In this document: one piece after another, positions 24,423-33,476 of the stretch | Layout of the letters: the number at the start of each line of letters is the position of its first letter | Numbering within the stretch: position 1 is the first letter of the stretch | NCBI RefSeq assembly: GCF_006539165.1 | Contig: NZ_BJMM01000004.1 | Coordinates: forward strand, 124,001-188,000 | DNA length: 64,000 nucleotides | Origin: Streptomyces cacaoi | GTDB lineage: Bacteria; Actinomycetota; Actinomycetes; Streptomycetales; Streptomycetaceae | Reading direction: 5' to 3' | The notes under the pieces: generated by a model | What the model saw: only the letters and a program-made list of their open reading frames with translations | Databases searched by the model: none | What the model was told of the DNA's origin: nothing | Translations under genes and position numbers: made by a program

Positions 24423-24859
24423 TTGTCTTCGCCGCCGTCCGCGCCGTCGCCCTTCCCGCCCTCGGCGGCGACGCGGGTGAACATGCCCTTGATCAGGTCC
24501 TCGTTGTCGACGTGCCCGTCCTTCATGTCGTCCAGGGCTTCGTGGATGCTCACCAGCCCGAGCACGAGGATGCCCGCGGTGCTCTCCACCGACTTACGGG
24601 CCTGAATATAGGGCTTCTCGAACTCCTCCTCGATGTTGCCGTCGGTGCCCCACGGCTTGCCCAGTCCGTCGAGCTTGGTGATCAGCGTGGTCAACGCCGT
24701 GCTGAGCTTCTTGCTCTGGGTGCCGAACACCGGTGCGGCCAGCCTGAGTTCGGGTACGCCGATCCCCAGGACCTCGCCGCCCTTGCCGGCGCCCGCGCCG
24801 TAGTCCGAGGTCGTCGTCTGGGCGAGCTGCATGTGCGGGGAGTTCGTGGGCTCTGACAC
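24419..24859 (-). CDS. WXG100-like partner protein of the RHS toxin
   Basis: A 146-residue, mostly helical protein without a signal peptide. A helix (KKLSTALTTLITKLDGLGKPWG) containing a WG turn is followed by DGNIEEEFEKPYIQARKSVEST, the layout of small ESX substrates and LXG-toxin targeting factors; the last 20 residues are acidic and Gly-rich. GTG at 24859 has CAGGAG upstream. Its stop overlaps the toxin ATG (ATGA), so it is made with the toxin and probably helps deliver it. Family membership is judged from helix pattern only. Confidence 0.65.
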   Translation of the reverse strand: MSEPTNSPHMQLAQTTTSDYGAGAGKGGEVLGIGVPELRLAAPVFGTQSKKLSTALTTLITKLDGLGKPWGTDGNIEEEFEKPYIQARKSVESTAGILVLGLVSIHEALDDMKDGHVDNEDLIKGMFTRVAAEGGKGDGADGGEDK

Positions 24860-25126
24860 CGGGAAGCTCCTGCGGAACGTGTGATTTTCGGCTGACGAGC
24901 GCGGTGCAGCAGCCTACGTCCGGGTTCGCCGCGCGGTACAGGTGGTGCTCGGACAGGGCATGCGGGCGCACTCCGGGGGCGGGGAGCGGGCGTTGTGCCG
25001 GTGTGGTCGGCCTCGGTCGGGAATGCGCGCGTGGTGGCGGGACTTGACCAGGTGAGGGAAGTCGGGCCGGGAGGCGGAAGATCGAAATCCGGCTCGCAGC
25101 AGTCGACTTGGGGAGGCGGTCCGCTG

Positions 25127-25516
25127 ATGCGTGTGTCGTACGAGGTGTTCCACAAGGACGTCGCGGAGCTGGTGCGGTTCTATGTCGCCGTGCTGGGGTT
25201 CGAGGGGCCGGAGAACCCCGGGGCCTCGGACTATGTCGTCGTCACCCGCGGGGAGGTGCGGGTGGGCTGCTGCCGGCACGGTGACGCGGACGACACGCCG
25301 CGCAAGCCGCCGGCGGGGAGCGAGATCGTGCTACGGGTCGACGACGTCGAGGCGGAGCACGCCCGGGTCGTCGCCGCGGGCTGGCCGCTGGCCGATCCGT
25401 TGATGACGCGGCCGTGGGGCATGACGGACTTCCGGGTGTTCGACCCGTCCGGGCAGTATCTGCGGATCACGAACACGAGAGCTGCCGCCGGGGAGTCGTC
25501 CGGGGCGGGGGAGTAG
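25127..25516 (+). CDS. VOC (glyoxalase/bleomycin-resistance) family protein
   Basis: A 129-residue vicinal-oxygen-chelate fold protein with the two beta-alpha-beta-beta-beta modules (VSYEVFHKDVAELVRFYVAVLGFE and IVLRVDDVEAEHARVVAAGW... WGMTDFRVFDPSGQYLRI). The end FRVFDPSGQYLRI is the typical second-metal-ligand strand. Members isomerise, cleave or simply bind small hydrophobic or electrophilic ligands; this one cannot be assigned. ATG at 25127 has GGGAGG 10 nt upstream. It stands alone, convergent with rarD. The preceding 267-bp spacer (24860-25126) should hold both its promoter and that of the toxin operon, but I see no clear boxes. Confidence 0.8.
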   Translation: MRVSYEVFHKDVAELVRFYVAVLGFEGPENPGASDYVVVTRGEVRVGCCRHGDADDTPRKPPAGSEIVLRVDDVEAEHARVVAAGWPLADPLMTRPWGMTDFRVFDPSGQYLRITNTRAAAGESSGAGE

Positions 25517-25637
25517 GCGGGCTGTCGGGGCCCGGGCGCACGGCTCGTGGTGGCCGGTCGCCGGCCCGGGGTCCCGGTCTGGCCGGGGATCCTCGGGCCG
25601 AGGTCTCAGACCGGGCCGGGCCGCCGGTGCGGAAGGG

Positions 25638-26624
25638 TCAGGACGGCTGCCGGTCCGGGGACGGTTCGGGGCCGGTGGTGGCCGTCTCCTGGCCGGACTT
25701 GGCCGCGGCCTGCACGGCCGCATCGCGGAGCGCGGCCCGCCCCTTGCGCGCGGTGCGCAGCGCGTCCCAGGTGAGGATGCAGAGCGCGGCCCAGACGAGA
25801 CCGAAGCCTGCCCAGCGCTCGGGGGGCATCTCCTCGTGGAAGACGGTCAGGCCGAGGATGAACATGAACGCCGGGGCCATGTACTGGAGGAGGCCGATGG
25901 TGGAGAGGGGGAGGCGGACGGCGGCGCCGCCGAAGAAGATCAGGGGGAGGGCGGTGGCCAGGCCGGAGAAGACGAGCAGCAGGGTGTGGCCGACGCCGTC
26001 GGTGGTGAAGGTGGAGTCGCCGCGCGCCCAGAGGTAGCAGAGGAAGCCGAGCGCGGGCAGGAACTGGATGGCGGTCTCGGCGCTGAAGCCCTCGACGCCG
26101 TCGAGCTTCACATGCTTCTTGATGAGGCCGTAGGTGGCGAAGGACAGGGCCAGGCAGAGCGAGAGCCAGGGCAGCTTGCCGTAGGCGAAGGTCATCACGA
26201 CGACGGCGAGGGCGCCGATGCCGACGGCCACCCACTGGGCGGTGCGCAGCCGTTCGCGCAGCAGGAGCACGCCGAAGGCGATGGAGACCAGCGGGTTGAT
26301 GAAGTAGCCGAGCGAGGACTCCAGGACGCGGTCGGCGCTCACGGACCAGATGAACAGGCCCCAGTTGACGGTGATCGTCATGGCGGCGAGGACGACGAGT
26401 CCGAGCTTCTTGGGCTGCCGTATCAGCGCGGGCACCCAGGACCAGCGGCGCAGCAGGGCCAGGACGAGCAGTGCGGTGGGCAGGGACCAGACCATGCGGT
26501 GGGAGAGGACCTCGCCGGCTCCGGTGTCCTGGAGGGCGTGCCAGTAGAGGGGCAGCAGGCCCCACATGCCGTAGGCACCGAACCCGAACAGCAGACCGGT
26601 GCGCTGTGTGCTCCGCGATCCCAT
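25638..26624 (-). CDS. rarD: EamA family transporter RarD
   Basis: A 328-residue inner-membrane protein of the drug/metabolite transporter superfamily with about ten helices in two EamA repeats. RarD hallmarks are FGFGAYGMWGLLPLYWHAL, EVLSHRMVWS, NWGLFIWSV and LESSLGYFINPLVS. E. coli RarD is linked to chloramphenicol tolerance; the natural substrate is uncertain. ATG at 26624 follows GAGGAGGGGG, deciding against a start at 26702. The C-terminal ~40 residues are hydrophilic. Confidence 0.93.
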   Translation of the reverse strand: MGSRSTQRTGLLFGFGAYGMWGLLPLYWHALQDTGAGEVLSHRMVWSLPTALLVLALLRRWSWVPALIRQPKKLGLVVLAAMTITVNWGLFIWSVSADRVLESSLGYFINPLVSIAFGVLLLRERLRTAQWVAVGIGALAVVVMTFAYGKLPWLSLCLALSFATYGLIKKHVKLDGVEGFSAETAIQFLPALGFLCYLWARGDSTFTTDGVGHTLLLVFSGLATALPLIFFGGAAVRLPLSTIGLLQYMAPAFMFILGLTVFHEEMPPERWAGFGLVWAALCILTWDALRTARKGRAALRDAAVQAAAKSGQETATTGPEPSPDRQPS

Positions 26625-26860
26625 GGCCGCCCCCTCCTCATGGTCGTGCCGGCCACCCGAAGGTAATGGGGCGGGACGGGGCGTGTCATTTCCGTTTCGC
26701 ATTTCGGTCCTGTCGGCTGGATCACGTCGCCGGACCCTCGCTCGTCGCCGGGCCCCGCCGGTGCCGGGCCCTCATGCGCAGCGTCCCAGCACGGCCGCGT
26801 CGTCGCGCCCGGAGGCGGCCGTACGGCGTACCCCTGGCGCCCCGCGCCCCGGGCGGGCAG

Positions 26861-26901
26861 CGCCGAGGCCCGGCACCCTCGGTGGGTACCGGGCCTCGGC
26901 G
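26861..26901 (-). terminator. Terminator of the korAB operon
   Basis: CGCCGAGGCCCGG (26861-26873) pairs perfectly with CCGGGCCTCGGCG (26889-26901), and CACC/GGTG-type pairs extend it into the loop. It lies 20 bp after the korB stop on the minus strand. The remaining spacer to rarD (26625-26860) presumably holds the rarD promoter; no clear boxes. Confidence 0.8.
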
Positions 26902-26920
26902 GTGGTGCGCGGGCGGCGGC

Positions 26921-28027
26921 TCAGCCGACGATCGTCCAGGTGTCGTTGCCGTGCATCAGCGCGGACAGATCGCCCTTGCCGTGCTGCTCGACGGCGAGTT
27001 CGAGCTGCTCGGCCATCTGCGTCTCGTACACCGGCCGTTGCACGTTCCGCAGGACGCCGATCGGGGTGTGGTGCAGCGTCTGCGGGTCGGCGAGGCGGGA
27101 GAGGGCGAAGGCCGTGGCGGGCGAGGTGCTCGTCGCGTCGTGCACGAGGACGCCGTCGGTGCCCTCCTCACGGACGTCGACGATGCGCAGCTCGCCGGTG
27201 GACGGATCGCGGACGACGCCGTGGGTGCCGAGCCCGTCGCCGTCCTCCAGCGGGGTGCCGAAGCGGATCGGTTCGCCGTGCTCCAGCCGGATCACCGCCT
27301 GCTGGGCCTGCTCCTTGTCCTTGAGGACCTCGAAGGCGCCGTCGTTGAAGATGTTGCAGTTCTGGTAGATCTCCACGAGCGCCGTGCCCGGGTGGTCGGC
27401 GGCGGCGCGCAGCACGCTGGTGAGGTGCTTGCGGTCGGAGTCGACGGTGCGGGCGACGAACGACGCCTCGGCGCCCAGCGCGAGCGAGACCGGGTTGAAC
27501 GGCGCCTCCAGCGAGCCCATCGGCGTCGACTTGGTGATCTTGCCGGACTCGGAGGTGGGGCTGTACTGGCCCTTGGTGAGCCCGTAGATCCGGTTGTTGA
27601 ACAGCAGGATCTTGAGGTTCACATTGCGCCGCAGCGCGTGGATGAGGTGGTTGCCGCCGATGGACAGCGCGTCCCCGTCACCCGTGACCACCCAGACGCT
27701 CAGATCGCGGCGGGCCGCGGCGAGGCCCGTGGCGATGGCCGGGGCGCGGCCGTGGATGGAGTGCACCCCGTAGGTGTTCATGTAGTAGGGGAAGCGCGAG
27801 GAGCAGCCGATGCCCGAGACGAAGACGATGTTCTCCTTCGCCAGGCCCAGCTCCGGCATGAAGCCCTGCACGGCGGCGAGCACGGCGTAGTCGCCGCAGC
27901 CCGGGCACCAGCGGACCTCCTGGTCGGACTTGAAGTCCTTCATCGACTGCTTGCCGACCGCCTTGGGCACCAGCGAGAGCGCCTGCGGGCCGCCGGCCTC
28001 CTGCGTGGGAGCAGCGGGCTCAGCCAT
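26921..28027 (-). CDS. korB: 2-oxoacid:ferredoxin oxidoreductase, beta subunit
   Basis: A 368-residue thiamine diphosphate-binding subunit. Features: WCPGCGDYAVL and the following GIGCSSRFPYYMNTYG carry Cys ligands of the [4Fe-4S] cluster together with a third Cys, and GDGDALSIGGNHLIHALRRN ... LFNNRIYGLTKGQYSPTS is the thiamine diphosphate motif (GDG-x(n)-NN). With KorA it decarboxylates 2-oxoglutarate (or another 2-oxoacid) to the CoA ester, reducing ferredoxin. The ATG overlaps the 3' end of korA by 8 bp, so the pair is coupled. Confidence 0.95.
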   Translation of the reverse strand: MAEPAAPTQEAGGPQALSLVPKAVGKQSMKDFKSDQEVRWCPGCGDYAVLAAVQGFMPELGLAKENIVFVSGIGCSSRFPYYMNTYGVHSIHGRAPAIATGLAAARRDLSVWVVTGDGDALSIGGNHLIHALRRNVNLKILLFNNRIYGLTKGQYSPTSESGKITKSTPMGSLEAPFNPVSLALGAEASFVARTVDSDRKHLTSVLRAAADHPGTALVEIYQNCNIFNDGAFEVLKDKEQAQQAVIRLEHGEPIRFGTPLEDGDGLGTHGVVRDPSTGELRIVDVREEGTDGVLVHDATSTSPATAFALSRLADPQTLHHTPIGVLRNVQRPVYETQMAEQLELAVEQHGKGDLSALMHGNDTWTIVG

Positions 28028-29990
28028 GTGCGATGGCCTCCTTGAGTGCGGTCGCGAGCTGCTCGGCCTTGAAGGGCAGTCCGCGTACCTGCGTGTACGA
28101 CTGCGCGTCGACGAGGTACCGGGCCCGGACGAGCGTGGCCAGCTGGCCGAGGTTCATCTCGGGCACGATGACCTTGTCGTAACGCCGCAGCACCTCCCCG
28201 AGATTCCCCGGGAACGGGTTGAGATGGCGCAGATGCGCCTGGGCGATCGCGTCGCCGCCGCGGCGCACGCGCCGCACGGCCGCCGTGATCGGTCCGAACG
28301 TCGAACCCCAGCCCAGCACCAGGACCCTGGCGTTCCCGGTCGGGTCGCTCACCTCGACGTCCGGCACCTCGACGCCGTCGACCTTGGCCTGCCGGGTGCG
28401 GACCATGAAGTCGTGGTTGGCCGGGTCGTAGGAGATGTTGCCGGTGCCGTCCTGCTTCTCGATGCCGCCGATGCGGTGTTCCAGGCCGGGCGTCCCGGGC
28501 ACGGCCCAGGGGCGCGCGAGGGTCTGCGGATCGCGCTTGTACGGCCAGAACACCTCGGTGCCGTCGTCCAGTTCGTGGTTGGCCGCGGAGGCGAACCGCA
28601 CACGCAGATCGGGCAGCGAGTCGACCTCCGGGATGCGCCACGGCTCGGAGCCGTTGGCCAGATAGCCGTCGGACAGCAGGAAGACCGGCGTGCGGTAGGT
28701 GAGCGCGATACGGGCGGCGTCCAGCGCGGCGGTGAAGCAGTCGGCCGGGGTGGCCGGCGCGACGATCGGCACCGGGGCCTCGCCGTTGCGCCCGTACATG
28801 GCCTGGAGCAGGTCGGCCTGTTCGGTCTTGGTCGGCAGGCCGGTCGAGGGGCCGCCGCGCTGGATGTCCACGATCAGCAGCGGCAGTTCGAGCGAGACGG
28901 CCAGCCCGATCGTCTCCGACTTGAGCGCGACGCCGGGCCCGGAGGTGGTGGTCACGGCCAGGGAGCCGCCGAAGGCCGCGCCGAGGGCGGCGCCGATACC
29001 GGCGATCTCGTCCTCGGCCTGGAAGGTGCGCACGCCGAAGTTCTTGTGCTTGCTCAGCTCGTGCAGCACATCGGAGGCCGGGGTGATCGGGTACGAGCCG
29101 AGGAACAGCGGCAGGTCCGACTGCTGAGACGCGGCGATCAGCCCGTAGGACAGCGCCAGATTGCCGGAGATGTTCCGGTACGTCCCCGGAGGGAAGGCGG
29201 CCGAGGCCGGGGCGACCTCGTAGGAGACGGCGAAGTCCTCCGTCGTCTCGCCGAAGTTCCAGCCGGCGCGGAAGGCCGCGATGTTCGCGTCCGCGATCGT
29301 CGGCTTCTTGGCGAACTTGGCGCGCAGGAACGCTTCGGTCTGCTCCGTCGGCCGGTGGTACATCCACGACAGCAGGCCCAGCGCGAACATGTTCTTGGAG
29401 CGCCCGGCCTCCTTGCGGCCCAGCTCGTACTCCTTGAGTGCCTCGACGGTGAGCGTCGTCAGCGGCACCTGGTGGACGCTGTACCCGTCCAGCGAGCCGT
29501 CCTCCAGCGGGCTGGCGTCGTAGCCGACCTTCGCCATCGCACGCTTGGTGAACTCGTCGGTGTTGACGATGATCTCGGCGCCGCGCGGCACATCGGCGAT
29601 GTTCGCCTTCAGCGCGGCCGGGTTCATGGCCACGAGCACGTCCGGTGCGTCGCCCGGCGTGAGGATGTCGTGGTCGGCGAAGTGCAGCTGGAAGCTGGAG
29701 ACACCCGGCAGCGTGCCCGCGGGGGCGCGGATCTCGGCCGGGAAGTTCGGCAGGGTCGACAGGTCGTTGCCGAACGACGCCGTCTCGGAGGTGAAGCGGT
29801 CGCCGGTGAGCTGCATGCCGTCACCGGAGTCGCCCGCGAACCGGATGATCACCCGGTCCAGGCGCCGCACCTCCTTGTCCTGCACGCCGTCCTGGGCGCT
29901 CCCTTCGACGCCCCCCTCGTCCTGTCCGCTGCCCGGGCCCCCTCCGGGGCCGGACTGCTGCCCGACTGGGCTACTGACCTGACTGGTCAC
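28020..29990 (-). CDS. korA: 2-oxoacid:ferredoxin oxidoreductase, alpha subunit (fused gamma-alpha)
   Basis: A 656-residue subunit fusing the gamma domain (VIIRFAGDSGDGMQLTGDRF..., residues ~55-240) to the alpha pyrimidine-binding and transketolase-C-like domains (GSYPITPASDVLHELSKH; FQAEDEIAGIGAALGAAFGG; TTSGPGVALKSE). This two-subunit form is the actinobacterial KorAB, an oxygen-tolerant alternative to 2-oxoglutarate dehydrogenase known from mycobacteria. GTG at 29990 has GGAGG about 10 nt upstream. The first ~50 residues are Gly/Ser-rich. The 242-bp upstream spacer 29991-30232 contains short GACCCGGC-type repetition but no gene. Confidence 0.95.
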   Translation of the reverse strand: MTSQVSSPVGQQSGPGGGPGSGQDEGGVEGSAQDGVQDKEVRRLDRVIIRFAGDSGDGMQLTGDRFTSETASFGNDLSTLPNFPAEIRAPAGTLPGVSSFQLHFADHDILTPGDAPDVLVAMNPAALKANIADVPRGAEIIVNTDEFTKRAMAKVGYDASPLEDGSLDGYSVHQVPLTTLTVEALKEYELGRKEAGRSKNMFALGLLSWMYHRPTEQTEAFLRAKFAKKPTIADANIAAFRAGWNFGETTEDFAVSYEVAPASAAFPPGTYRNISGNLALSYGLIAASQQSDLPLFLGSYPITPASDVLHELSKHKNFGVRTFQAEDEIAGIGAALGAAFGGSLAVTTTSGPGVALKSETIGLAVSLELPLLIVDIQRGGPSTGLPTKTEQADLLQAMYGRNGEAPVPIVAPATPADCFTAALDAARIALTYRTPVFLLSDGYLANGSEPWRIPEVDSLPDLRVRFASAANHELDDGTEVFWPYKRDPQTLARPWAVPGTPGLEHRIGGIEKQDGTGNISYDPANHDFMVRTRQAKVDGVEVPDVEVSDPTGNARVLVLGWGSTFGPITAAVRRVRRGGDAIAQAHLRHLNPFPGNLGEVLRRYDKVIVPEMNLGQLATLVRARYLVDAQSYTQVRGLPFKAEQLATALKEAIAHG

Positions 29991-30232
29991 GGTGGATCGG
30001 ACCTCCCTCAAGGCGGCGGCTCGCCAGCCATCGTACGTCGCTAAGGGTTACCTTCCCCCGGCTGTTCCCATGCTGGACAGCGATCTGAGACGCCGTGAAG
30101 ACCGCACCCGGTCGCCGGCTCCCGGCGTACGACCCGGCCCCACCGGCGCACGACCCGGCGTACGGGCCTCAGCTTCCGTGCTCTGCCTGGCCGTTCGTCC
30201 GGTCGGGTGGCGGGCCGGCGGCCGGCGGGAGA

Positions 30233-30904
30233 TCAGGAACCGAGGTAGGTGAGCACCGCCAGCACCCGGCGGTGATCCGCGTCACTCTGCGACAGGCCGA
30301 GCTTCAGAAAGATGTTGCTCACATGCTTCTCGACCGCACCGTGGCTGACCACCAGCTGCTGGGCGATCGCCGCGTTCGTCCGGCCCTCGGCCATCAGCCC
30401 CAGCACCTCGCGCTCGCGCGGGGTCAGCCCCGCCAGCACGTCCTGCTTGCGGCTGCGCCCCAGCAGCTGTGCCACGACCTCCGGATCGAGGGCCGTGCCG
30501 CCCGCCGCCACCCGGGCGACCGCGTCGACGAACTCGCGCACCTCCGCCACCCGGTCCTTCAGCAGATAGCCGACGCCCCTGCTGGCCCCGGCCAGCAGCT
30601 CCGTGGCGTACTGCTCCTCCACGTACTGCGAGAGGACCAGCACCCCCAGGCCCTCGTGGCGCTGCCGCAGCTGTACGGCGGCGCGCACCCCCTCGTCGGT
30701 GTGCGTCGGCGGCATCCGGACGTCCGCGACGACGACGTCCGGCAGCTGTCCCTCGTCCGCCAGCTCGCCGACGGTCTTCACCAGCGCCTCGCCGTCCCCG
30801 ACACCGGCCACCACCTCGTGCCCGCTGTCGGTCAGCAGCCGCGTCAGGCCCTCGCGCAGCAGGACCGAGTCCTCCGCGATCACGATCCGCACACCGCGCT
30901 CCAC
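30233..30904 (-). CDS. LuxR/NarL-type response regulator
   Basis: A 223-residue two-component regulator. The receiver domain (VRIVIAEDSVLLREGL; phospho-acceptor Asp in VVVADVRMPP; LSQYVEEQYA; LLKDRV) is followed by a LuxR helix-turn-helix (LTPREREVLGLMAEGRTNAAIAQQL... VEKHVSNIFLKLGL). GTG at 30904 is preferred for the GGGGG run just upstream. It lies 94 bp downstream of a histidine kinase on the same strand and is its likely partner. The target genes are unknown, but the pair is divergent from the nuo operon. Confidence 0.93.
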   Translation of the reverse strand: MERGVRIVIAEDSVLLREGLTRLLTDSGHEVVAGVGDGEALVKTVGELADEGQLPDVVVADVRMPPTHTDEGVRAAVQLRQRHEGLGVLVLSQYVEEQYATELLAGASRGVGYLLKDRVAEVREFVDAVARVAAGGTALDPEVVAQLLGRSRKQDVLAGLTPREREVLGLMAEGRTNAAIAQQLVVSHGAVEKHVSNIFLKLGLSQSDADHRRVLAVLTYLGS

Positions 30905-30998
30905 GCTGCCCCCTGCCGGTCGTCTCCCCTGCGAAAGTGCCCCCAGCATCCCAGATTCCGGGACAACCCACCCGGGGCCCGGTGCGCCGCGTGCGGGG

Positions 30999-32132
30999 TC
31001 ACCCGGGGTTCTTCCAGGGGAGTTCGGCGGTGACCTCGGTGGGGCCGCCGGCGGGGGAGCTGATGAGCAGCAGGCCGTCGATGGCGTTCAGGCGCTGGGT
31101 GAGACCGGTGAGCCCGGTGCCGCCCGCGGTGGTGGCGCCGCCGCGGCCGTCGTCGCTGATGTGCAGAAGCAGGCGGTCGCGGGTGGCCCAGGTGTCGATG
31201 TGGGCCCGGGTGGCGCGGCTGTGCTTGGAGATGTTCTGGAGGAGTTCGGAGGCGGTGTAGTAGGCGATGGCCTCGATGGCGGGCGGGGGACGGTGCGGGA
31301 GGTCGATGGTGGTGGTGACGGGCACGGTGCAGCGGGCGGTGAGGGCGGAGAGCGCGGGGCCGAGCCCCCGGTCGGTGAGGATGGCGGGGTGGATCCCGCG
31401 GGCCAGGTCGCGGAGTTCCTGGAGGGCCTGTTTGGCCTCCTGGTGGGCGTGGTCGACCATGCGGGCCGCGGTGTGCGGGTCGTCGGGGAGCTTCTCCTTC
31501 GCGAGGCCCAGCTCCATGGCGAGGGAGACGAGCCGGGCCTGCGCGCCGTCGTGCAGGTTGCGTTCGATGCGGCGCAGATCGGCGGCAGCGGCGTCGACCA
31601 CCACCCCGCGGTCCGACTCCAGCTGTGCGACGCGCCGCTCCAGCACGTCCGACGGCCCCAGCAGTGCCAGCACCAGCAGCCGGTCCACCTGCGTCAGCCC
31701 CCGCGCCGCCCACGGCAGTACGGGGAAGCACAGCAGTGCACAGAAAACCGAGCAGAAGCTCAGCCAGCCCCAGGGCAGCCGGATGAACGCGTAGAGCGCG
31801 TGCCGCCAGGCCACCGGGTCGCGCAGCTGTGCCCACACCCAGCCCACGAAGCCGGGGTGCTCGGCGCGCAGCGGGCTCGGCTCGCGCAGCTCCAGCCGCA
31901 GCAGCAGCCGGGCGCGGGCCCGCTCCACGCGGGCGATCCCCCGGCAGCCGAGCAGCAGCAGTGCCAGGACGGGCAGACCGAAGACCAGGACGGAGGTCAG
32001 CCCGCCGACGAGGACGCAGACGGCGATGTAGCAGAACGCGAGCGTGTCCACGAACGGGTTCAGCAGCAGATGCAGGACCTCCCGCGCGGTCCCGGCCGGG
32101 CGCGGGGAGGAGGGGGAGCGGCTCGCGGTCAT
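30999..32132 (-). CDS. Two-component sensor histidine kinase (HisKA_3 type)
   Basis: A 377-residue membrane kinase. The N-terminal sensor part has about four membrane helices (VDTLAFCYIAVCVLVGGLTSVLVFGLP..., WGWLSFCSVFCALLCFPVLPW) typical of the actinobacterial 'putative sensor' domain. The dimerisation helix RRIERNLHDGAQARLVSLAMELG holds the phospho-accepting His, and the ATPase has the N box ELLQNISKHS and G box DDGRGG. It pairs with the regulator at 30233 and is divergent from nuoA, so it may sense membrane or redox state; that link is positional only. Confidence 0.92.
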   Translation of the reverse strand: MTASRSPSSPRPAGTAREVLHLLLNPFVDTLAFCYIAVCVLVGGLTSVLVFGLPVLALLLLGCRGIARVERARARLLLRLELREPSPLRAEHPGFVGWVWAQLRDPVAWRHALYAFIRLPWGWLSFCSVFCALLCFPVLPWAARGLTQVDRLLVLALLGPSDVLERRVAQLESDRGVVVDAAAADLRRIERNLHDGAQARLVSLAMELGLAKEKLPDDPHTAARMVDHAHQEAKQALQELRDLARGIHPAILTDRGLGPALSALTARCTVPVTTTIDLPHRPPPAIEAIAYYTASELLQNISKHSRATRAHIDTWATRDRLLLHISDDGRGGATTAGGTGLTGLTQRLNAIDGLLLISSPAGGPTEVTAELPWKNPG

Positions 32133-32286
32133 GCGGTTCAGCGTGCCGGGCCCGCCGGGGCGGCCGCCATGGGGGTGCGCGGGGGTCCCGGGGTGGGGAG
32201 AACCCCACCACCGGCCTCGCCGGGCGTGCTCCGGGCCGTGGACAGCGGAGCGTGACGGGGCGGTCCAAAGCGTGCACCACAGGGCC

Positions 32287-32292
32287 TAGACT
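32287..32292 (+). promoter_or_regulatory. Possible -10 box for the nuo operon
   Basis: TAGACT is the best -10 match in the 259-bp divergent spacer 32133-32391, about 100 bp before nuoA. The -35 position is not convincing. Confidence 0.35.
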
Positions 32293-32391
32293 CCCGTGCG
32301 TACAGATCGTCGAACGTTCCGCGACGTCCCGGCCGCCGGGCGCGGGACGGTGCGGGGCGGGAGCGGAACGAGACCGAAGGACGGGGAGGAC

Positions 32392-32763
32392 GTGCCGGAC
32401 TACTTCCACGGCTACTCGGTCGTCGGGCTGGTCGCGGTCGTCGGTGTGCTCTTCGTCGCCGTGGCCTTCGCGGCGGGCCGGCTGCTGCGCCCGGTCGTGC
32501 CGACGCAGGAGAAGATGCTCACCTATGAGTGCGGTGTCGACCCGGTCGGCGAGGGCTGGGCCCACACGCAGATCCGCTACTACGTCTACGCCTTCCTGTA
32601 CGTCGTCTTCGCCGTCGACTCCGTTTTCCTCTTCCCTTGGGCGACGGTTTTCGCCGCTCCCGGGTTCGGCGGGATCACGCTCGCGGAGATGTTCGTCTTC
32701 CTCGGCTTCCTCGCCGTCGGACTGCTGTACGCGTACAAGAAGGGCGTCCTGGAGTGGACGTGA
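32392..32763 (+). CDS. nuoA: NADH dehydrogenase-like complex I subunit A
   Basis: A 123-residue membrane subunit with three helices; the loop after helix 1 carries the family motif [20 protein letters not shown] with the conserved Cys, followed by [27 protein letters not shown] at 32392 follows GGGGAGGA; the reading could be extended to 32296 but nothing supports that. First gene of a ten-gene operon in which every junction from nuoA to nuoN overlaps or abuts. NuoA helps form the quinone-binding junction between the arms. Confidence 0.93.
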   Translation: MPDYFHGYSVVGLVAVVGVLFVAVAFAAGRLLRPVVPTQEKMLTYECGVDPVGEGWAHTQIRYYVYAFLYVVFAVDSVFLFPWATVFAAPGFGGITLAEMFVFLGFLAVGLLYAYKKGVLEWT

Positions 32764-33476
32764 CACGAAACACGACGGACCTTCCGGCACCCGTGCGCCT
32801 CGGGCCGCTGGCCCGGCTGGCTCCGGAACCGATGAAGGTGGTGCTCAACTGGGGCCGCCGCTACAGCCTCTGGGTCTTCAACTTCGGGCTGGCCTGCTGC
32901 GCCATCGAGTTCATCGCCGCGTCGATGTCCCGGCACGACTTCATCCGGCTCGGCGTCATCCCGTTCGCGCCGGGGCCCCGGCAGGCGGACCTCATGGTCG
33001 TCTCGGGCACGGTCACCGACAAGATGGCCCCCGCCGTCAAACGGCTGTACGAGCAGATGCCCGAGCCGAAGTATGTGATCTCGTTCGGTGCCTGCTCCAA
33101 CTGCGGTGGCCCGTACTGGGATTCGTACTCCGTGACCAAGGGCGTCGACCAGATCATCCCCGTCGACGTCTACGTCCCCGGCTGCCCGCCGCGTCCCGAG
33201 GCGCTGCTGCAAGGCATCCTCAAGCTCCAGGAGAAGATCGCCGAGGAGTCCACGGCGGACCGCTACACCGCGCGGCCCGGTGCCCCCGCGGCCCCCTCGG
33301 CCGCCGCGCTGACCAGCGGCCTCGTCGCACCGCCCACCGCCTCCCCGACGCCCTCGGACGGCCCGTCCGGCGGGGCGCCGGCCGGTGAAGCCCGGGACGC
33401 CCGGGACGCCGACAAGGCAGCCGGTACGGGCGGTGCGGACGGCGACGGCGCCGGCGGCGAGGAGGCCGGACGGTGA
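32760..33476 (+). CDS. nuoB: Complex I subunit B (N2 cluster protein) with C-terminal tail
   Basis: A 238-residue peripheral-arm subunit. The [4Fe-4S] cluster N2 ligands are all present: adjacent Cys46-Cys47 (LACCAIEF), Cys112 ([12 protein letters not shown]) and Cys142 (VPGCPPRPE). The core ends at about residue 160; the remaining ~75 residues are Ala/Gly/Pro/Asp-rich and not part of the family. GTG at 32760 overlaps the nuoA stop by 4 bp. In canonical complex I NuoB contacts NuoD to make the quinone site, but nuoD is absent from this operon. Confidence 0.95.
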   Translation: MTRNTTDLPAPVRLGPLARLAPEPMKVVLNWGRRYSLWVFNFGLACCAIEFIAASMSRHDFIRLGVIPFAPGPRQADLMVVSGTVTDKMAPAVKRLYEQMPEPKYVISFGACSNCGGPYWDSYSVTKGVDQIIPVDVYVPGCPPRPEALLQGILKLQEKIAEESTADRYTARPGAPAAPSAAALTSGLVAPPTASPTPSDGPSGGAPAGEARDARDADKAAGTGGADGDGAGGEEAGR

